A stretch of 64,000 bases of DNA, from positions 62,001 to 126,000 of the forward strand of contig NZ_BMJQ01000014.1 in the NCBI RefSeq assembly GCF_014643535.1, written 5' to 3'. Position 1 is the first letter of the stretch. The number at the start of each line of letters is the position of its first letter. The DNA is from Aliidongia dinghuensis (GTDB taxonomy: Bacteria; Pseudomonadota; Alphaproteobacteria; ATCC43930; CGMCC-115725). Of this stretch, positions 25,784 through 34,919 are shown piece after piece. The translations under genes and the position numbers were made by a program. The notes under the pieces are model-generated. The model had not been told where the DNA came from and made no database searches. It saw nothing but the letters and a program-made list of their open reading frames with translations.

Positions 25784-27883
25784 CTACTCCGCCGCGCGCA
25801 CTTCCTCGACCGGCTGCAGCGGCTCCGCCGCTGCCGGCTGGCCGGCGTGGACCACGACCGAGGACTGGATGTTGCTCGCGAACGGGATGTTCGCCTCCGC
25901 GAAGGCCAGCTCGATCCGCCGGTAGGCCTCAGTGCGCACCTCGAACTGCTTGCCGGGCGGCGTCTGCACCTTGCAGCGGAAGATCTTGGCGCCGGGCTGG
26001 ATACGATAGAGCTTGGCCTTCAAGGGCGACATGATGAACGGCGCCAGCTCCTCGTGCTCGAGCATCTCGAGCCCGATACGCTTCACGATGCGGCGCACCT
26101 GCTCGCTCTCGACGTCGATCGGCAGCGGGATCTCGAACTTGTCGATGACCCAGTCGCGCGAGTTGTTGCGCACGCTGCCGAGCGAGCCGTAGGGCACGAA
26201 ATGCAGCGGCCCATTCTGGTGGCGCAGCGCCACGGTGCGGAACGTGATCTTCTCGACCGTGCCCTTGGCCGTGCCGGCCTCGATATAGTCGCCGATGCGG
26301 AACACGTCCTCGATCAGGAAGAAGGCGCCGGAGAACAGGTCCTTGACCAGCGTCTGGGCGCCGAACCCGATGGCGATACCGACCACGCCGGCCGACGCCA
26401 GGAGCGGCCCGATATTGAGACCCAGGACCGAGAACGCCCACATGAGCGCCACGACTGCGATCACGATCATGCCGATCGAGCGCAGCAGCGGCTGAACCGT
26501 GCTGGCCCGGCTGCCCGGCCCGTTGACCTCGCGGCTCAAGGCGACGGCGAGCCCGGTCTCGAACAGGCGCCAGACGTACCAGCCGATGAGCAGGGTGATG
26601 CCGGCGTCGAACAGGACGCCCACGAAGGTTCGGGCGTCGCGCGCGCCCAGGATGCGGATGAAGTCGAACGACCAGAGCCGCGCCAGGAACGCGCCGGCGG
26701 CGATCAGCAACACCCAGGAGGCGGCGTAGTGCAGCACGTCCGTGAAGGCGTCGGTCGCGCGGATCTGTTCGTCGGTGCCCTGTTGGGAGCTGGCGGTCCG
26801 TGCCACCGCCTGCAGCGGCTCGCCCTCCTCGCCCGGCACGAAGATCATCTGCTGGGCGGCCGTCCGGCGCAGCAGCCGCGCCTTCACCTGGCGGAGCGCC
26901 AGCGCGATCATGCTGTCGAAAGCCGGCATGGCGGCGAGCACGATGAGCGTGCCCAGCACCCGGTCAAACGGTGGCAGCGGCAGCAGCAGCACGCCCAGGA
27001 CCCAGGTGGCGCCCAGCCCGAACACGCTCAGCACGGCAAGCGAGTGCCAGTAACGCGCGAAGCCCGTCAAATGCGGGCGCAGCTTGTGCAGCGCGCGCAG
27101 GCACATGTAGCCGACGACGAAGCTCGTCGTGATGATGATGAGATGCGGCAGCCCGTCGCCGAACCACAGGAAATAGAGTCCTTCGGCGACGAGATAGGGC
27201 CCCATGGCGACCGCGACGATGCGCGCCAGCGTGGCGCGGGCGCGGTGCGCCTCCGCATCGTCGATCGGCACCATGCGCAGGTTCGGCCGGTCGGCCGCGA
27301 ACGGCTGGCTCAGGATGATGAAGGCCGCCCAGCCGACCGTCGTGCTCTGGATGAACGCGTTGGCGAAACCCTGGAACACGTCGGTCGCGGGGAAGATCAG
27401 CCCGTGCGCGGTGAAGCAGAGATTGTAGAGCAGGCCGCTGCCGATCAGGAAGGCTGCCGGCGGCAGCAGGTCGAGCACCAGCCCCTCGAGGCCGAGCAGG
27501 ACGCCCTTGCCGGCGCGATCGACCGGGATCTGCGCCAGGCGCCGGCGCTCAGGCCCCGCGAGCCAGAAGACGATCGCAGCACCCAGCAACGCCACGACCA
27601 GCATCGCCGCGAGGCAGAACAGCACCCAGCCGGCCGAACCCAGGTCGCCATTGTTGGTAAGCAGCGTCGCCGCCTGGTGCCGCATGCCGGGCGCCTTCAC
27701 GGCATCGGCGACCATTGTCTTGACCGCCATCCACAGCTCATTCGTCGAATGGCCGAGATGGATCATCATGCGGCCGAACGGCTGGCCGCCGAACGTATGG
27801 GTGACGGCACCGTGCGCCGCCTGATCCGCCACCGTTGGATTGGCCGCCGCCGTGGAAGCCGCCGTGGACGCTGCGTCCGCCAT
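25784..27883 (-). CDS. Large MscS-family mechanosensitive ion channel
   Basis: A 699-aa inner-membrane protein with many hydrophobic segments in residues 120-470. The MscS core follows: GLNIGPLLASAGVVGIAIGF is the pore helix region and GAQTLVKDLFSGAFFLIEDV the start of the beta domain, with FVPYGSLGSVRNNSRDW further on. Such channels release osmolytes under membrane tension. At about 700 aa it belongs to the enlarged MscM/YbdG-like forms. The start at MADAASTAAS is chosen for its AAGGAAA ribosome-binding site; the frame is open 31 codons upstream. Confidence 0.9.
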   Translation of the reverse strand: MADAASTAASTAAANPTVADQAAHGAVTHTFGGQPFGRMMIHLGHSTNELWMAVKTMVADAVKAPGMRHQAATLLTNNGDLGSAGWVLFCLAAMLVVALLGAAIVFWLAGPERRRLAQIPVDRAGKGVLLGLEGLVLDLLPPAAFLIGSGLLYNLCFTAHGLIFPATDVFQGFANAFIQSTTVGWAAFIILSQPFAADRPNLRMVPIDDAEAHRARATLARIVAVAMGPYLVAEGLYFLWFGDGLPHLIIITTSFVVGYMCLRALHKLRPHLTGFARYWHSLAVLSVFGLGATWVLGVLLLPLPPFDRVLGTLIVLAAMPAFDSMIALALRQVKARLLRRTAAQQMIFVPGEEGEPLQAVARTASSQQGTDEQIRATDAFTDVLHYAASWVLLIAAGAFLARLWSFDFIRILGARDARTFVGVLFDAGITLLIGWYVWRLFETGLAVALSREVNGPGSRASTVQPLLRSIGMIVIAVVALMWAFSVLGLNIGPLLASAGVVGIAIGFGAQTLVKDLFSGAFFLIEDVFRIGDYIEAGTAKGTVEKITFRTVALRHQNGPLHFVPYGSLGSVRNNSRDWVIDKFEIPLPIDVESEQVRRIVKRIGLEMLEHEELAPFIMSPLKAKLYRIQPGAKIFRCKVQTPPGKQFEVRTEAYRRIELAFAEANIPFASNIQSSVVVHAGQPAAAEPLQPVEEVRAAE

Positions 27884-28071
27884 CGAGTTTCCTTGACTTA
27901 AAGCTACGCCGTCCTTGGCGCAGCATGCGCCGAGACGGGGCAATATGCACGCGCCTGCCGCGGCACGCCTGGACAAGCGCGTGTCTTGCCCCCGAAAATA
28001 GGTCGATCCTCGGCCGTCGCAATGCGCTCGGTCGCAAATCCGCTCCCGTCACCGAGAATTGATCCGCCCCC

Positions 28072-28572
28072 GTGCCGCCCAGGAAGCTCGACTCCATAGA
28101 CCTCAAGATTTTGGCCGAATTGCAGCGGGACGGGCGCATGACGAACCAGCGCCTGTCCGAGAAGATCGGCCTGTCGCCCCGCCCGTGCCTCGAGCGGGTG
28201 CGCCGGCTCGAGGCCGCCGGCCTCATCTCGGGATACCGCGCCGTCGTCGAGATCGGCGAGTTGCCCGACCTCGTCCATGCCTTCGCCGAGATCACGCTGA
28301 AGAGCCAGTCGACCCAAGCCCTGGCCGCATTCGAGCGGCATCTGGCCGACTGCGCCGAGGTCGTTGAGTGCGTGCTCGTCGGCGGCCAGTTCGACTATCT
28401 GGCGCAAATGGTCTGCGCCGATCTCGCGCGCTACAACGCGCTCACCACCCAATGGCTCGACGACCCGGCGATCGGCGTCGCGCGCATCACCTCCCGTTTC
28501 GTCATGAAGCGGGTCCGCCGGTTCGCCGGATATCCGCTCAGTCTCATCGAAAAAGCAGCACAGCAGAACTAG
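28072..28572 (+). CDS. Lrp/AsnC family transcriptional regulator
   Basis: A 166-aa leucine-responsive-type regulator. The N-terminal helix-turn-helix is visible in LDSIDLKILAELQRDGRM and NQRLSEKIGLSPRPCLERV, followed by the RAM ligand-binding domain (VVECVLVGGQFDYLAQMVC). The start is GTG. It lies 127 bp upstream of the aminotransferase-dihydrolase fusion on the same strand. As Lrp-type proteins often control the adjacent amino-acid gene, it is the likely regulator of arginine/ornithine catabolism here. Confidence 0.93.
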   Translation: MPPRKLDSIDLKILAELQRDGRMTNQRLSEKIGLSPRPCLERVRRLEAAGLISGYRAVVEIGELPDLVHAFAEITLKSQSTQALAAFERHLADCAEVVECVLVGGQFDYLAQMVCADLARYNALTTQWLDDPAIGVARITSRFVMKRVRRFAGYPLSLIEKAAQQN

Positions 28573-28699
28573 TCACCCACAAGTCGTTTTCGCAGCCGAT
28601 CCTGTCGCGCGACTCGCGCGCTTCGGCCGCACCTGTTGCGCCTCTCCCCCTAAAATCAAGGAGTTGGCAATCAGAGTGTTGGGGCGGCAGGAGCGGATC

Positions 28700-30829
28700 A
28701 TGCACGTGGGCGAGCTCGAGCGACGTTACGGCGCGCAGAATTACCTTCCGATCCCGGTCGTCCTCTCGCGCGGCGAAGGTGTCTGGCTGTGGGACGACCA
28801 GGGTCGCAAATATCTCGACATGATGAGCGCCTATTCGGCGGTCAGCCCCGGCCATTCCCATCCGCGCCTGGTGGCGGCACTGGTCGAGCAGGCTCATCGG
28901 CTGGCCGTGCCGTCCCGCGCCTTCATGAACGACAAGCTCGGGCCGCTCATGGAACGGCTCGTGAGCCTGACCGGGCTCGACAAGGTGCTGCCGATGAATA
29001 CCGGCGCCGAGGCTGTCGAGACCGCAATCAAGGCGGCGCGGCGCTGGGCCTATCAGGTGAAGGGCGTGGCCCAGAACCAAGCCGAGATCCTGGTCGCTTC
29101 CGGCAATTTCCACGGCCGTACCACGACCATCGTCGGTTTCTCGAGCGAGGATGCCTATCGCCAGGACTTCGGGCCGTTCACGCCGGGCTTCCGCATCCTG
29201 CCGTTCGGCGATCTCGCGGCCTTCGAGGCCGCAGTCGGGCCGAACACGGCGGCAATCCTGATCGAGCCGATCCAGGGCGAGGCCGGCATCCGGGTGCCAC
29301 CGGCCGGCTTCCTCAAGGGGCTGCGGCAACTCTGCGACCGCAAGAACGTGCTGCTGATCCTGGACGAGGTCCAGTCGGGCCTCGGCCGGACCGGCAAGTG
29401 GTTCGCCTATCAGCACGAGGACGTGCTGCCGGATGGCGTCATCCTGGGCAAGGCGCTGGGCGGCGGCCTGCTGCCGGTCTCGGCCTTCGTCGGCAAGGCA
29501 GAGATCATGGATCTGTTCAACCCAGGCAGCCATGGCTCGACCTTCGGCGGCAACCCGCTCGCCTCCGCCGTGGCGCTCGAGGCGCTCAACGTCATCGAGG
29601 ACGAGCAGCTCGTCACGCGCAGTGCCGTGCTCGGCCAGCACCTGAAGCAGCGACTGCTGGCGATCGGCTCGCCGGCGATCCGCGATGTGCGCGGCCTCGG
29701 GCTCTGGGTCGGCGTCGAGCTCGACCCGGCGCTGGCCGATGCGCGGCGCGTGTGCGAGCGCCTGGCCCAGCGCGGCGTGCTTACCAAGGAAACGCATGAG
29801 ACGGTGGTGCGCTTCGCCCCGCCGCTCACCATCACTCGGCAGGAACTGGATTGGGGGTTGGACGTGGTAGCAGAAACGATCAACGAGGCGACGCCGAAGG
29901 CCGTGGCCGGCCGTATCGTGCCCGCGGGGCACGCCCACGGCGCCGCCGCCCAACGCGCGACCACAGCGGCGTCAAATGGCCCGCATCTGGTGATGTGCCC
30001 GCCGGAGCATTACGAGGTCAGCTACAAGATCAATCCCTGGATGGACCCGGCCGCCTGGGCCGTCTCGGCCGAGACGCTCGCCCATGACGCCCGCGTCGGC
30101 TGGCAGAAGCTCTACGACACCTATCGCGCGCTCGGCGCCAACATCGAGATCATGCCGGCTCAACCGGGCCTGCCGGACCTGGTGTTTACGGCCAATTGCG
30201 CCGTCGTGCTCGACCGCAAGGTCCTGCTCGCGCGCTACAAATGCGCCGAGCGCCAGGGCGAGGAGGCCCATGGCCGCCGCTTCTTCGAAGGGCTGAAGCA
30301 GTCGGGCGTGGTCGACGAGATCCACGAGCTGCCGGCGGGCGTGTTCTTCGAAGGCGCCGGCGACTGCTACTGGGACCCGCACCGCCGCATGCTGTGGACC
30401 GGCTGGGGCCAGCGCTCCTCGCTCGAGGCACGCACCGCGATCGAGCGGATCTACGGTGTGCCGACGGCATCGCTCAAGCTGGTCGATCCGCGCTTCTACC
30501 ATCTCGACACCGCGTTCTGCGTGCTGTCGGGCGGCGAGGTGCTCTATGTGCCCGGCGCCTTCACCGAGGAAGGCCGCCAGCTGATGCGCGCCCTGATCGG
30601 GCCGGAACGGCTGATCGCGGTCGAGGATGCCGATGCCGAGACGCTCGCCGCCAACTCGGTCGCAGTCGGCCGCGACCTGGTGTTCGGCAGCTGCGGCGCA
30701 GCACTCGAAACGCAATTGAACGCCCGCGGCTACACGGTGCACCGCGTGCCGCTCGGCTCGTTCGGCCGTAGCGGCGGCTCGGCCTATTGCCTGACGCTTC
30801 GGCTCGACAATTACGCGCTGGCGAGCTGA
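28700..30829 (+). CDS. Fusion of ornithine aminotransferase and arginine dihydrolase-like (ArgZ/DDAH-fold) domain
   Basis: A 709-aa protein. Residues 1-400 are a complete class III PLP aminotransferase of ornithine:oxo-acid type (LPMNTGAEAVETAIKAARRW, LLILDEVQSGLGRTGKWFAY, PLP lysine in VILGKALGGGLLP at about 251). After a 25-residue Ala/His-rich linker, residues about 427-709 form an amidinotransferase-fold hydrolase: DLVFTANCAVVL with Asn near 499, FEGAGDCYW near 549, FYHLDTAFC near 601 and the catalytic Cys in GGSAYCLTLRL near 696. These match cyanobacterial ArgZ, which turns arginine into ornithine, CO2 and ammonia. Both steps could yield glutamate semialdehyde. The ATG has an AGGAG site; an in-frame TTG lies 12 codons upstream. 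Confidence 0.88.
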   Translation: MHVGELERRYGAQNYLPIPVVLSRGEGVWLWDDQGRKYLDMMSAYSAVSPGHSHPRLVAALVEQAHRLAVPSRAFMNDKLGPLMERLVSLTGLDKVLPMNTGAEAVETAIKAARRWAYQVKGVAQNQAEILVASGNFHGRTTTIVGFSSEDAYRQDFGPFTPGFRILPFGDLAAFEAAVGPNTAAILIEPIQGEAGIRVPPAGFLKGLRQLCDRKNVLLILDEVQSGLGRTGKWFAYQHEDVLPDGVILGKALGGGLLPVSAFVGKAEIMDLFNPGSHGSTFGGNPLASAVALEALNVIEDEQLVTRSAVLGQHLKQRLLAIGSPAIRDVRGLGLWVGVELDPALADARRVCERLAQRGVLTKETHETVVRFAPPLTITRQELDWGLDVVAETINEATPKAVAGRIVPAGHAHGAAAQRATTAASNGPHLVMCPPEHYEVSYKINPWMDPAAWAVSAETLAHDARVGWQKLYDTYRALGANIEIMPAQPGLPDLVFTANCAVVLDRKVLLARYKCAERQGEEAHGRRFFEGLKQSGVVDEIHELPAGVFFEGAGDCYWDPHRRMLWTGWGQRSSLEARTAIERIYGVPTASLKLVDPRFYHLDTAFCVLSGGEVLYVPGAFTEEGRQLMRALIGPERLIAVEDADAETLAANSVAVGRDLVFGSCGAALETQLNARGYTVHRVPLGSFGRSGGSAYCLTLRLDNYALAS

Positions 30830-30850
30830 TCCCCCGGCTCAAAGGCGGCG

Positions 30851-30884
30851 CCTCCCCGGCCCTCGCCCTGTCGGGCCGGGGAGG
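30851..30884 (+). terminator. Probable terminator after the fusion gene
   Basis: CCTCCCCGGCCC and GGGCCGGGGAGG form a 12-bp perfect stem with a 10-nt loop, 21 bp after the stop codon, followed by a short T run (AGCTTT). The U tract is weak but stem strength and position fit termination. Confidence 0.65.
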
Positions 30885-30923
30885 AGCTTTCAACGGGCGA
30901 GCCGTCGCCCCGCGCAGCCGTTG

Positions 30924-31331
30924 TTAGGGATTGATATGCTTCAGATTCGTCAGTTCGCCGACGATGTAGTGCAAGTGATTGACGTCCCAGCTGTGCTTGT
31001 GGAACATCGTCTTCAACAATTTCTCGGACGGATACCAATTCGACGGAATTGGCGCCGTGTAACTGCCGAACATGCCGGGATTCAGATCGTGATCGGCCTC
31101 GGCCTGGGCGGATAGAAAATTCTGCCTCGCCCATACCTCGTCAATGATCCCGCGCACGGTGAGGTCCATAACGGCATACTTTGCGCCACCGATCGGCTTC
31201 TGCCACGTGCCGTGAGGCCAAATCTGACAAAGCCTTTTATAGTTGGCACTATGCTCGATCGACTTTGATCCATCGTCCTTGCCAAATTTTTTCTTGACGG
31301 TTGTGCGAATTTTCTTGAAGGGATTAAACAT
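30924..31331 (-). CDS. Hypothetical protein, low-GC orphan
   Basis: A 135-aa soluble protein that I do not recognise. It has a basic N-terminus (MFNPFKKIRTTVKKKFGKDD) and a C-terminal half rich in Trp, His and Asn (PSNWYPSEKLLKTMFHKHSW). There is no signal peptide or membrane segment. An AGAGGG stretch lies upstream of the ATG. Its base composition is clearly less GC-rich than the neighbours, and so is the 205-bp stretch upstream, which points to recent acquisition. Whether it is translated is uncertain but plausible. Confidence 0.6.
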   Translation of the reverse strand: MFNPFKKIRTTVKKKFGKDDGSKSIEHSANYKRLCQIWPHGTWQKPIGGAKYAVMDLTVRGIIDEVWARQNFLSAQAEADHDLNPGMFGSYTAPIPSNWYPSEKLLKTMFHKHSWDVNHLHYIVGELTNLKHINP

Positions 31332-31536
31332 TCTTTCTGCCCTCTCTTAAGAGATACGGAGCGAAACCTCGATGCAGATTAAAAATGTGTCAGGCAGGCG
31401 GCACCTGGATCGGCAAGGAAAGTGAGCCGCCAAACCCGCCCTCGTAAAGTTAAAAATTTGGAAAAATTCTCCGAAAAAATGGGCATTCGCGCCAACCCGG
31501 TGCGCCGCCGTGACCGGGCCGAGCTCGATCATGCGC

Positions 31537-32238
31537 TCACACTCCGAGGCTGCGCCTGACCAATTCGGGGGCCGCGTCGAGATCGGCGCTGTCGCCGCTC
31601 CAGATCGTCCGGCCTTTCTCGATGATGACATGGCGGTCGGCAAGCCGCTTCAAGGCCGCCAGGTTCTTGTCGACCACCAGGATCGCCTCGCCTTCCTCCT
31701 TCAAGAGCGCCAGACAGCGCCAGATCTCCGCGCGCACCAGCGGCGCCAGCCCCTCGGTCGCCTCGTCCAGGATCAAGAGCCGCGGATTGGTCATGAGCGC
31801 GCGGCCGATCGCCAGCATCTGCTGCTCGCCACCCGACAGCGTGCCGGCGCGCTGCCGGCGCCGCTCCTCGAGGCGCGGGAACAGCTGATAGATCCGCCCC
31901 AGGTCCCAGGGGTCGGCCCGATCACGGCCAGAGGCGGCGGTCGCCACCAGGTTCTCGTGCACGGTCAGGGTCGGGAACACCCGCCGTCCCTCCGGCACCA
32001 GGCCGATGCCGCGCCGCGCGATGCGCTCCGGCGGCAGGCCCGCGATCTCCTTGCCCTGGAACTGGATCGAGCCGGCCCTGGGCGGCGTCAGCCCCATGAT
32101 GGCGCGGATCGTCGTGGTCTTGCCCATGCCGTTGCGGCCGAGCAGCGTCACGACCTCGCCTGCGCCGACCGAAAACGCAATGTCGAACAGCACCTGGCTC
32201 CGGCCGTAGGCTGCCTCGAGGCCTTCGACGACCAGCAT
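31537..32238 (-). CDS. livF: Branched-chain amino acid-type ABC transporter ATP-binding protein LivF
   Basis: A 233-aa ABC ATPase, the second nucleotide-binding subunit of a HAAT/Liv-type importer. Walker A is GRNGMGKTT, the signature motif is LSGGEQQML, and Walker B is RLLILDEATEGLAP. It is the last of five co-oriented genes, and its ATG overlaps the livG stop (ATGA). The substrate may be a branched-chain amino acid, another amino acid or an amide; the ATPase gives no indication. Confidence 0.93.
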   Translation of the reverse strand: MLVVEGLEAAYGRSQVLFDIAFSVGAGEVVTLLGRNGMGKTTTIRAIMGLTPPRAGSIQFQGKEIAGLPPERIARRGIGLVPEGRRVFPTLTVHENLVATAASGRDRADPWDLGRIYQLFPRLEERRRQRAGTLSGGEQQMLAIGRALMTNPRLLILDEATEGLAPLVRAEIWRCLALLKEEGEAILVVDKNLAALKRLADRHVIIEKGRTIWSGDSADLDAAPELVRRSLGV

Positions 32239-33005
32239 CAGACGGTCCCCGCCGCGTCGGCTTCGTCGGTGCCAAGATAGGCTTCGACGACCGCCGGATC
32301 GGCGCGGATCGCCGCCGGCGCCCCGGTCGCGATGGCACGGCCATAGACCAGCACCGTCACCCGGTCGGCGAGCGCGAACACGGCGTCCATGTCGTGCTCG
32401 ACCAGCAGCATCGCGACCCGGCCCTTGAGCTGCTGCAGGAGCCCGGTCATGCGCCGCGTCTCCTCAGGCCCCATGCCGGCCATCGGCTCGTCGAGCAGCA
32501 GGAGCTTGGGCTTGGTTGCGAGCGCCATGGCCAGCTCCAGCTGGCGCTGCTCGCCATGAGCGAGCGTGCGCGCCTTCATGTCGGCGCGCGGGCCGAGCCC
32601 GATCTCCTCGATCAGCCGGCGGGCCGGGTCTTGCAGCGCCGGCTGGTCCGCGGCCCGCCGCCAGAAGCCCCAATGGCGGCCGAGCCGCGCCTGCACTGCG
32701 AGCGCCACATTCTCGACCACAGTGAACTCGGGCAGCACGGCGGTGATCTGGAACGAGCGGACGAGCCCGAGCCGGGCGCGCGCCGCCATGCCGAGCCGGC
32801 TCACCTCGCGCCCATCGAAGCGGACCGTGCCCGCGTCGGACGCGAGCTCGCCCGCCAGCTGGGCGATGAGCGTCGACTTGCCGGCGCCGTTCGGCCCGAT
32901 CACCGCATGACATTCGCCCGGCGTCACGTCGAGCGACAGATCATCGGTCGCGACCAGGCCGCCGAAGCGCTTGACCAGCCCCCGGGCCTCGAGCAGCGCG
33001 CTCAC
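32238..33005 (-). CDS. livG: Branched-chain amino acid-type ABC transporter ATP-binding protein LivG
   Basis: A 255-aa ABC ATPase with Walker A GPNGAGKST and Walker B PKLLLLDEPMAGMGPEE. The signature position reads LAHGEQRQLELAMAL, with His for Ser-Gly, as in several LivG proteins. The C-terminus has the Liv-type extension (IRADPAVVEAYLGTDEAD). The GTG start overlaps the livM stop (GTGA). It pairs with LivF to energise the LivH-LivM permease. Confidence 0.92.
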   Translation of the reverse strand: MSALLEARGLVKRFGGLVATDDLSLDVTPGECHAVIGPNGAGKSTLIAQLAGELASDAGTVRFDGREVSRLGMAARARLGLVRSFQITAVLPEFTVVENVALAVQARLGRHWGFWRRAADQPALQDPARRLIEEIGLGPRADMKARTLAHGEQRQLELAMALATKPKLLLLDEPMAGMGPEETRRMTGLLQQLKGRVAMLLVEHDMDAVFALADRVTVLVYGRAIATGAPAAIRADPAVVEAYLGTDEADAAGTV

Positions 33006-33979
33006 GGCCGGTGCCGCCCGGTGAGGACGCCCCAGAGCCCGCCGCGCGCAAACAGGATGAGCGCCACCAGGATCGGCCCCAGTACGATCATCCAATGCTC
33101 GGTCCAGGCGGCGAGCCCGGTCTCGAGCAGGATCAGCACGGCCGCCCCCAGCACGGCACCGTAGAGCGTGCCGAGCCCGCCCAGGATGACCATGATCAAA
33201 AGGTCGCCGGACTTGGTCCAATGCAAGAGCTCCGGGCTGACGAAGCGCGCCTGGTTCGCCATCAGCGCACCGGCGAGGCCGGCCACCGCGCCTGAGAGCG
33301 TGAAGGCCGCGAGCTTGATGCCGTAAGGCCGGATGCCGAGCGCCGCCAGGCGCCGCTCGTTCTCGCGCACGCCGCGGAGCGCCACGCCGAAGCGCGCGTC
33401 GAGCAGGCGGCGGGCCAGGATCAGGAACAGGATCAAAAGCACGGCCACGACGTAGTAAAAGCTCATGTCGTCGCGAGTATCGAGGCCGGGCAGGATATTG
33501 CGCGGCCGGAAGCTCAGGCCATCGTCACCGCCATAGACCTTGAGCGAGACGAAGAGGAAGAAGAGCATCTGCGCGAAGGCGAGCGTGATCATGATGAAAT
33601 GCACACCGGCGGTCCTGAGCGACAGCGCGCCGATTGCAAGCGCCGCCACCCCCGCCAGCCCGACCGCGGCCGGCCAGACGACGAGCGCCAGGTTGGAGCC
33701 GGGCACGAGGCCCAGGAACGCCGTCTCCTCATGGGCATGGAACGCCAGGATGCCGACTGCATAGCCGCCGATGCCGAAGAAGGCGGCATGGCCGAAGCTC
33801 ACCATGCCGCCGAAGCCGACAGCCAAGTCGAGGCTCGCCGCCGCGAGGCCCATGATGAGGACGCGCGTGCCGAGCCCGACCAGGAACGGCTGCCCCACGG
33901 CCGCGGCCCCCCAGGGGTAGGCCAGGATCAGCACCAGTCCCGCGAGCAGCAGGCAGCGTTCGCGCGTGAGCCTAGCCAT
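33002..33979 (-). CDS. livM: Branched-chain amino acid-type ABC transporter permease LivM
   Basis: A 325-aa polytopic permease of the BPD_transp_2 family, with about 9-10 membrane segments. GFGGMVSFGHAAFFGIGGYA is the conserved N-terminal region and LIMVILGGLGTLYGAVLGA the coupling region for the ATPases. It overlaps livH by 8 bp and livG by 4 bp. Length is normal for LivM. Confidence 0.93.
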   Translation of the reverse strand: MARLTRERCLLLAGLVLILAYPWGAAAVGQPFLVGLGTRVLIMGLAAASLDLAVGFGGMVSFGHAAFFGIGGYAVGILAFHAHEETAFLGLVPGSNLALVVWPAAVGLAGVAALAIGALSLRTAGVHFIMITLAFAQMLFFLFVSLKVYGGDDGLSFRPRNILPGLDTRDDMSFYYVVAVLLILFLILARRLLDARFGVALRGVRENERRLAALGIRPYGIKLAAFTLSGAVAGLAGALMANQARFVSPELLHWTKSGDLLIMVILGGLGTLYGAVLGAAVLILLETGLAAWTEHWMIVLGPILVALILFARGGLWGVLTGRHRP

Positions 33980-34883
33980 GAGCCGGGAACAGCCCCCGCG
34001 GCCGCCACAGCAGGATCGCCGCCATCAGTACATAGACCGCCATGGACGAGGCGCCGCCGCCGATTGCGTCGGCCTCGGACGTGCTCATCAAGGTCTTGAG
34101 CAGGCCCGGCAGGAAGGCGCGCGTCAGCGTGTCGACCATGCCGACCAGCAGCGCGCCGACGAAGGCGCCGCGCACCGAGCCGATGCCGCCGATGATGATG
34201 ACGACGAAGGTCAGGATCAGCACCTGCTCGCCCATGCCGACCTGGACCGAGAACACCGGCCCGGCCATGACGCCGGCGAGGCCGGCCAGTAGCGCGCCCA
34301 GCCCGAAGACGACCGTATAGATGAGCCGGATGTCGACGCCGAGCGCACGGACCATCTCGCGGTCCGAACTGCCGGCGCGGATCAGCATGCCGAGCCGGGT
34401 GCGCGCGACCAGCAGATAGAGCAGGAGCGCCACCAGGAGCCCGACCGCGATGATCGCCAGCCGATAGGCCGGATAGGGCACGCCCGGCAGCAGTTCGACC
34501 GAACCCGCGAGCCACGGCGGCACCGCGGCGAACAGCGGCTGGCGGCCGAAGAGCCACGTCGCCGCCTCGTTGAAGAACAGGATGAGGCCGAAGGTCGCCA
34601 CGACCTGGTCCAGATGGTCGCGTGCGTAGAGCCGGCGCAGCACGGCCGCCTCGATCGCCATGCCGACGACGGCGGTCACGACCATGCCAATCGCGAGCGC
34701 GGCCGCGAAGGAACCGGTGGCATTGCCGGCCCAGGCCGCGGTGAAGGCGCCGATCATGTAGAGCGAGCCATGGGCGAGATTGATCAGGCCCATGATGCCG
34801 AACACGAGCGTCAGCCCCGCCGCGAGCAGGAACAGCATGATGCCGAATTGCGCCCCATTCAGGATCTGCTCAGCCAGCAGCAT
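33972..34883 (-). CDS. livH: Branched-chain amino acid-type ABC transporter permease LivH
   Basis: A 303-aa polytopic permease. LVFGIMGLINLAHGSLYMIG and IIIGGIGSVRGAFVGALLVG are LivH hallmarks, the latter the ATPase-contact loop. It lies 36 bp after the binding-protein gene and overlaps livM. It forms the heterodimeric channel with LivM. Confidence 0.93.
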   Translation of the reverse strand: MLLAEQILNGAQFGIMLFLLAAGLTLVFGIMGLINLAHGSLYMIGAFTAAWAGNATGSFAAALAIGMVVTAVVGMAIEAAVLRRLYARDHLDQVVATFGLILFFNEAATWLFGRQPLFAAVPPWLAGSVELLPGVPYPAYRLAIIAVGLLVALLLYLLVARTRLGMLIRAGSSDREMVRALGVDIRLIYTVVFGLGALLAGLAGVMAGPVFSVQVGMGEQVLILTFVVIIIGGIGSVRGAFVGALLVGMVDTLTRAFLPGLLKTLMSTSEADAIGGGASSMAVYVLMAAILLWRPRGLFPAHG

Positions 34884-34919
34884 GGACGCCGCCGCCCCTC
34901 GCCTACATCCCGCCCTCTC

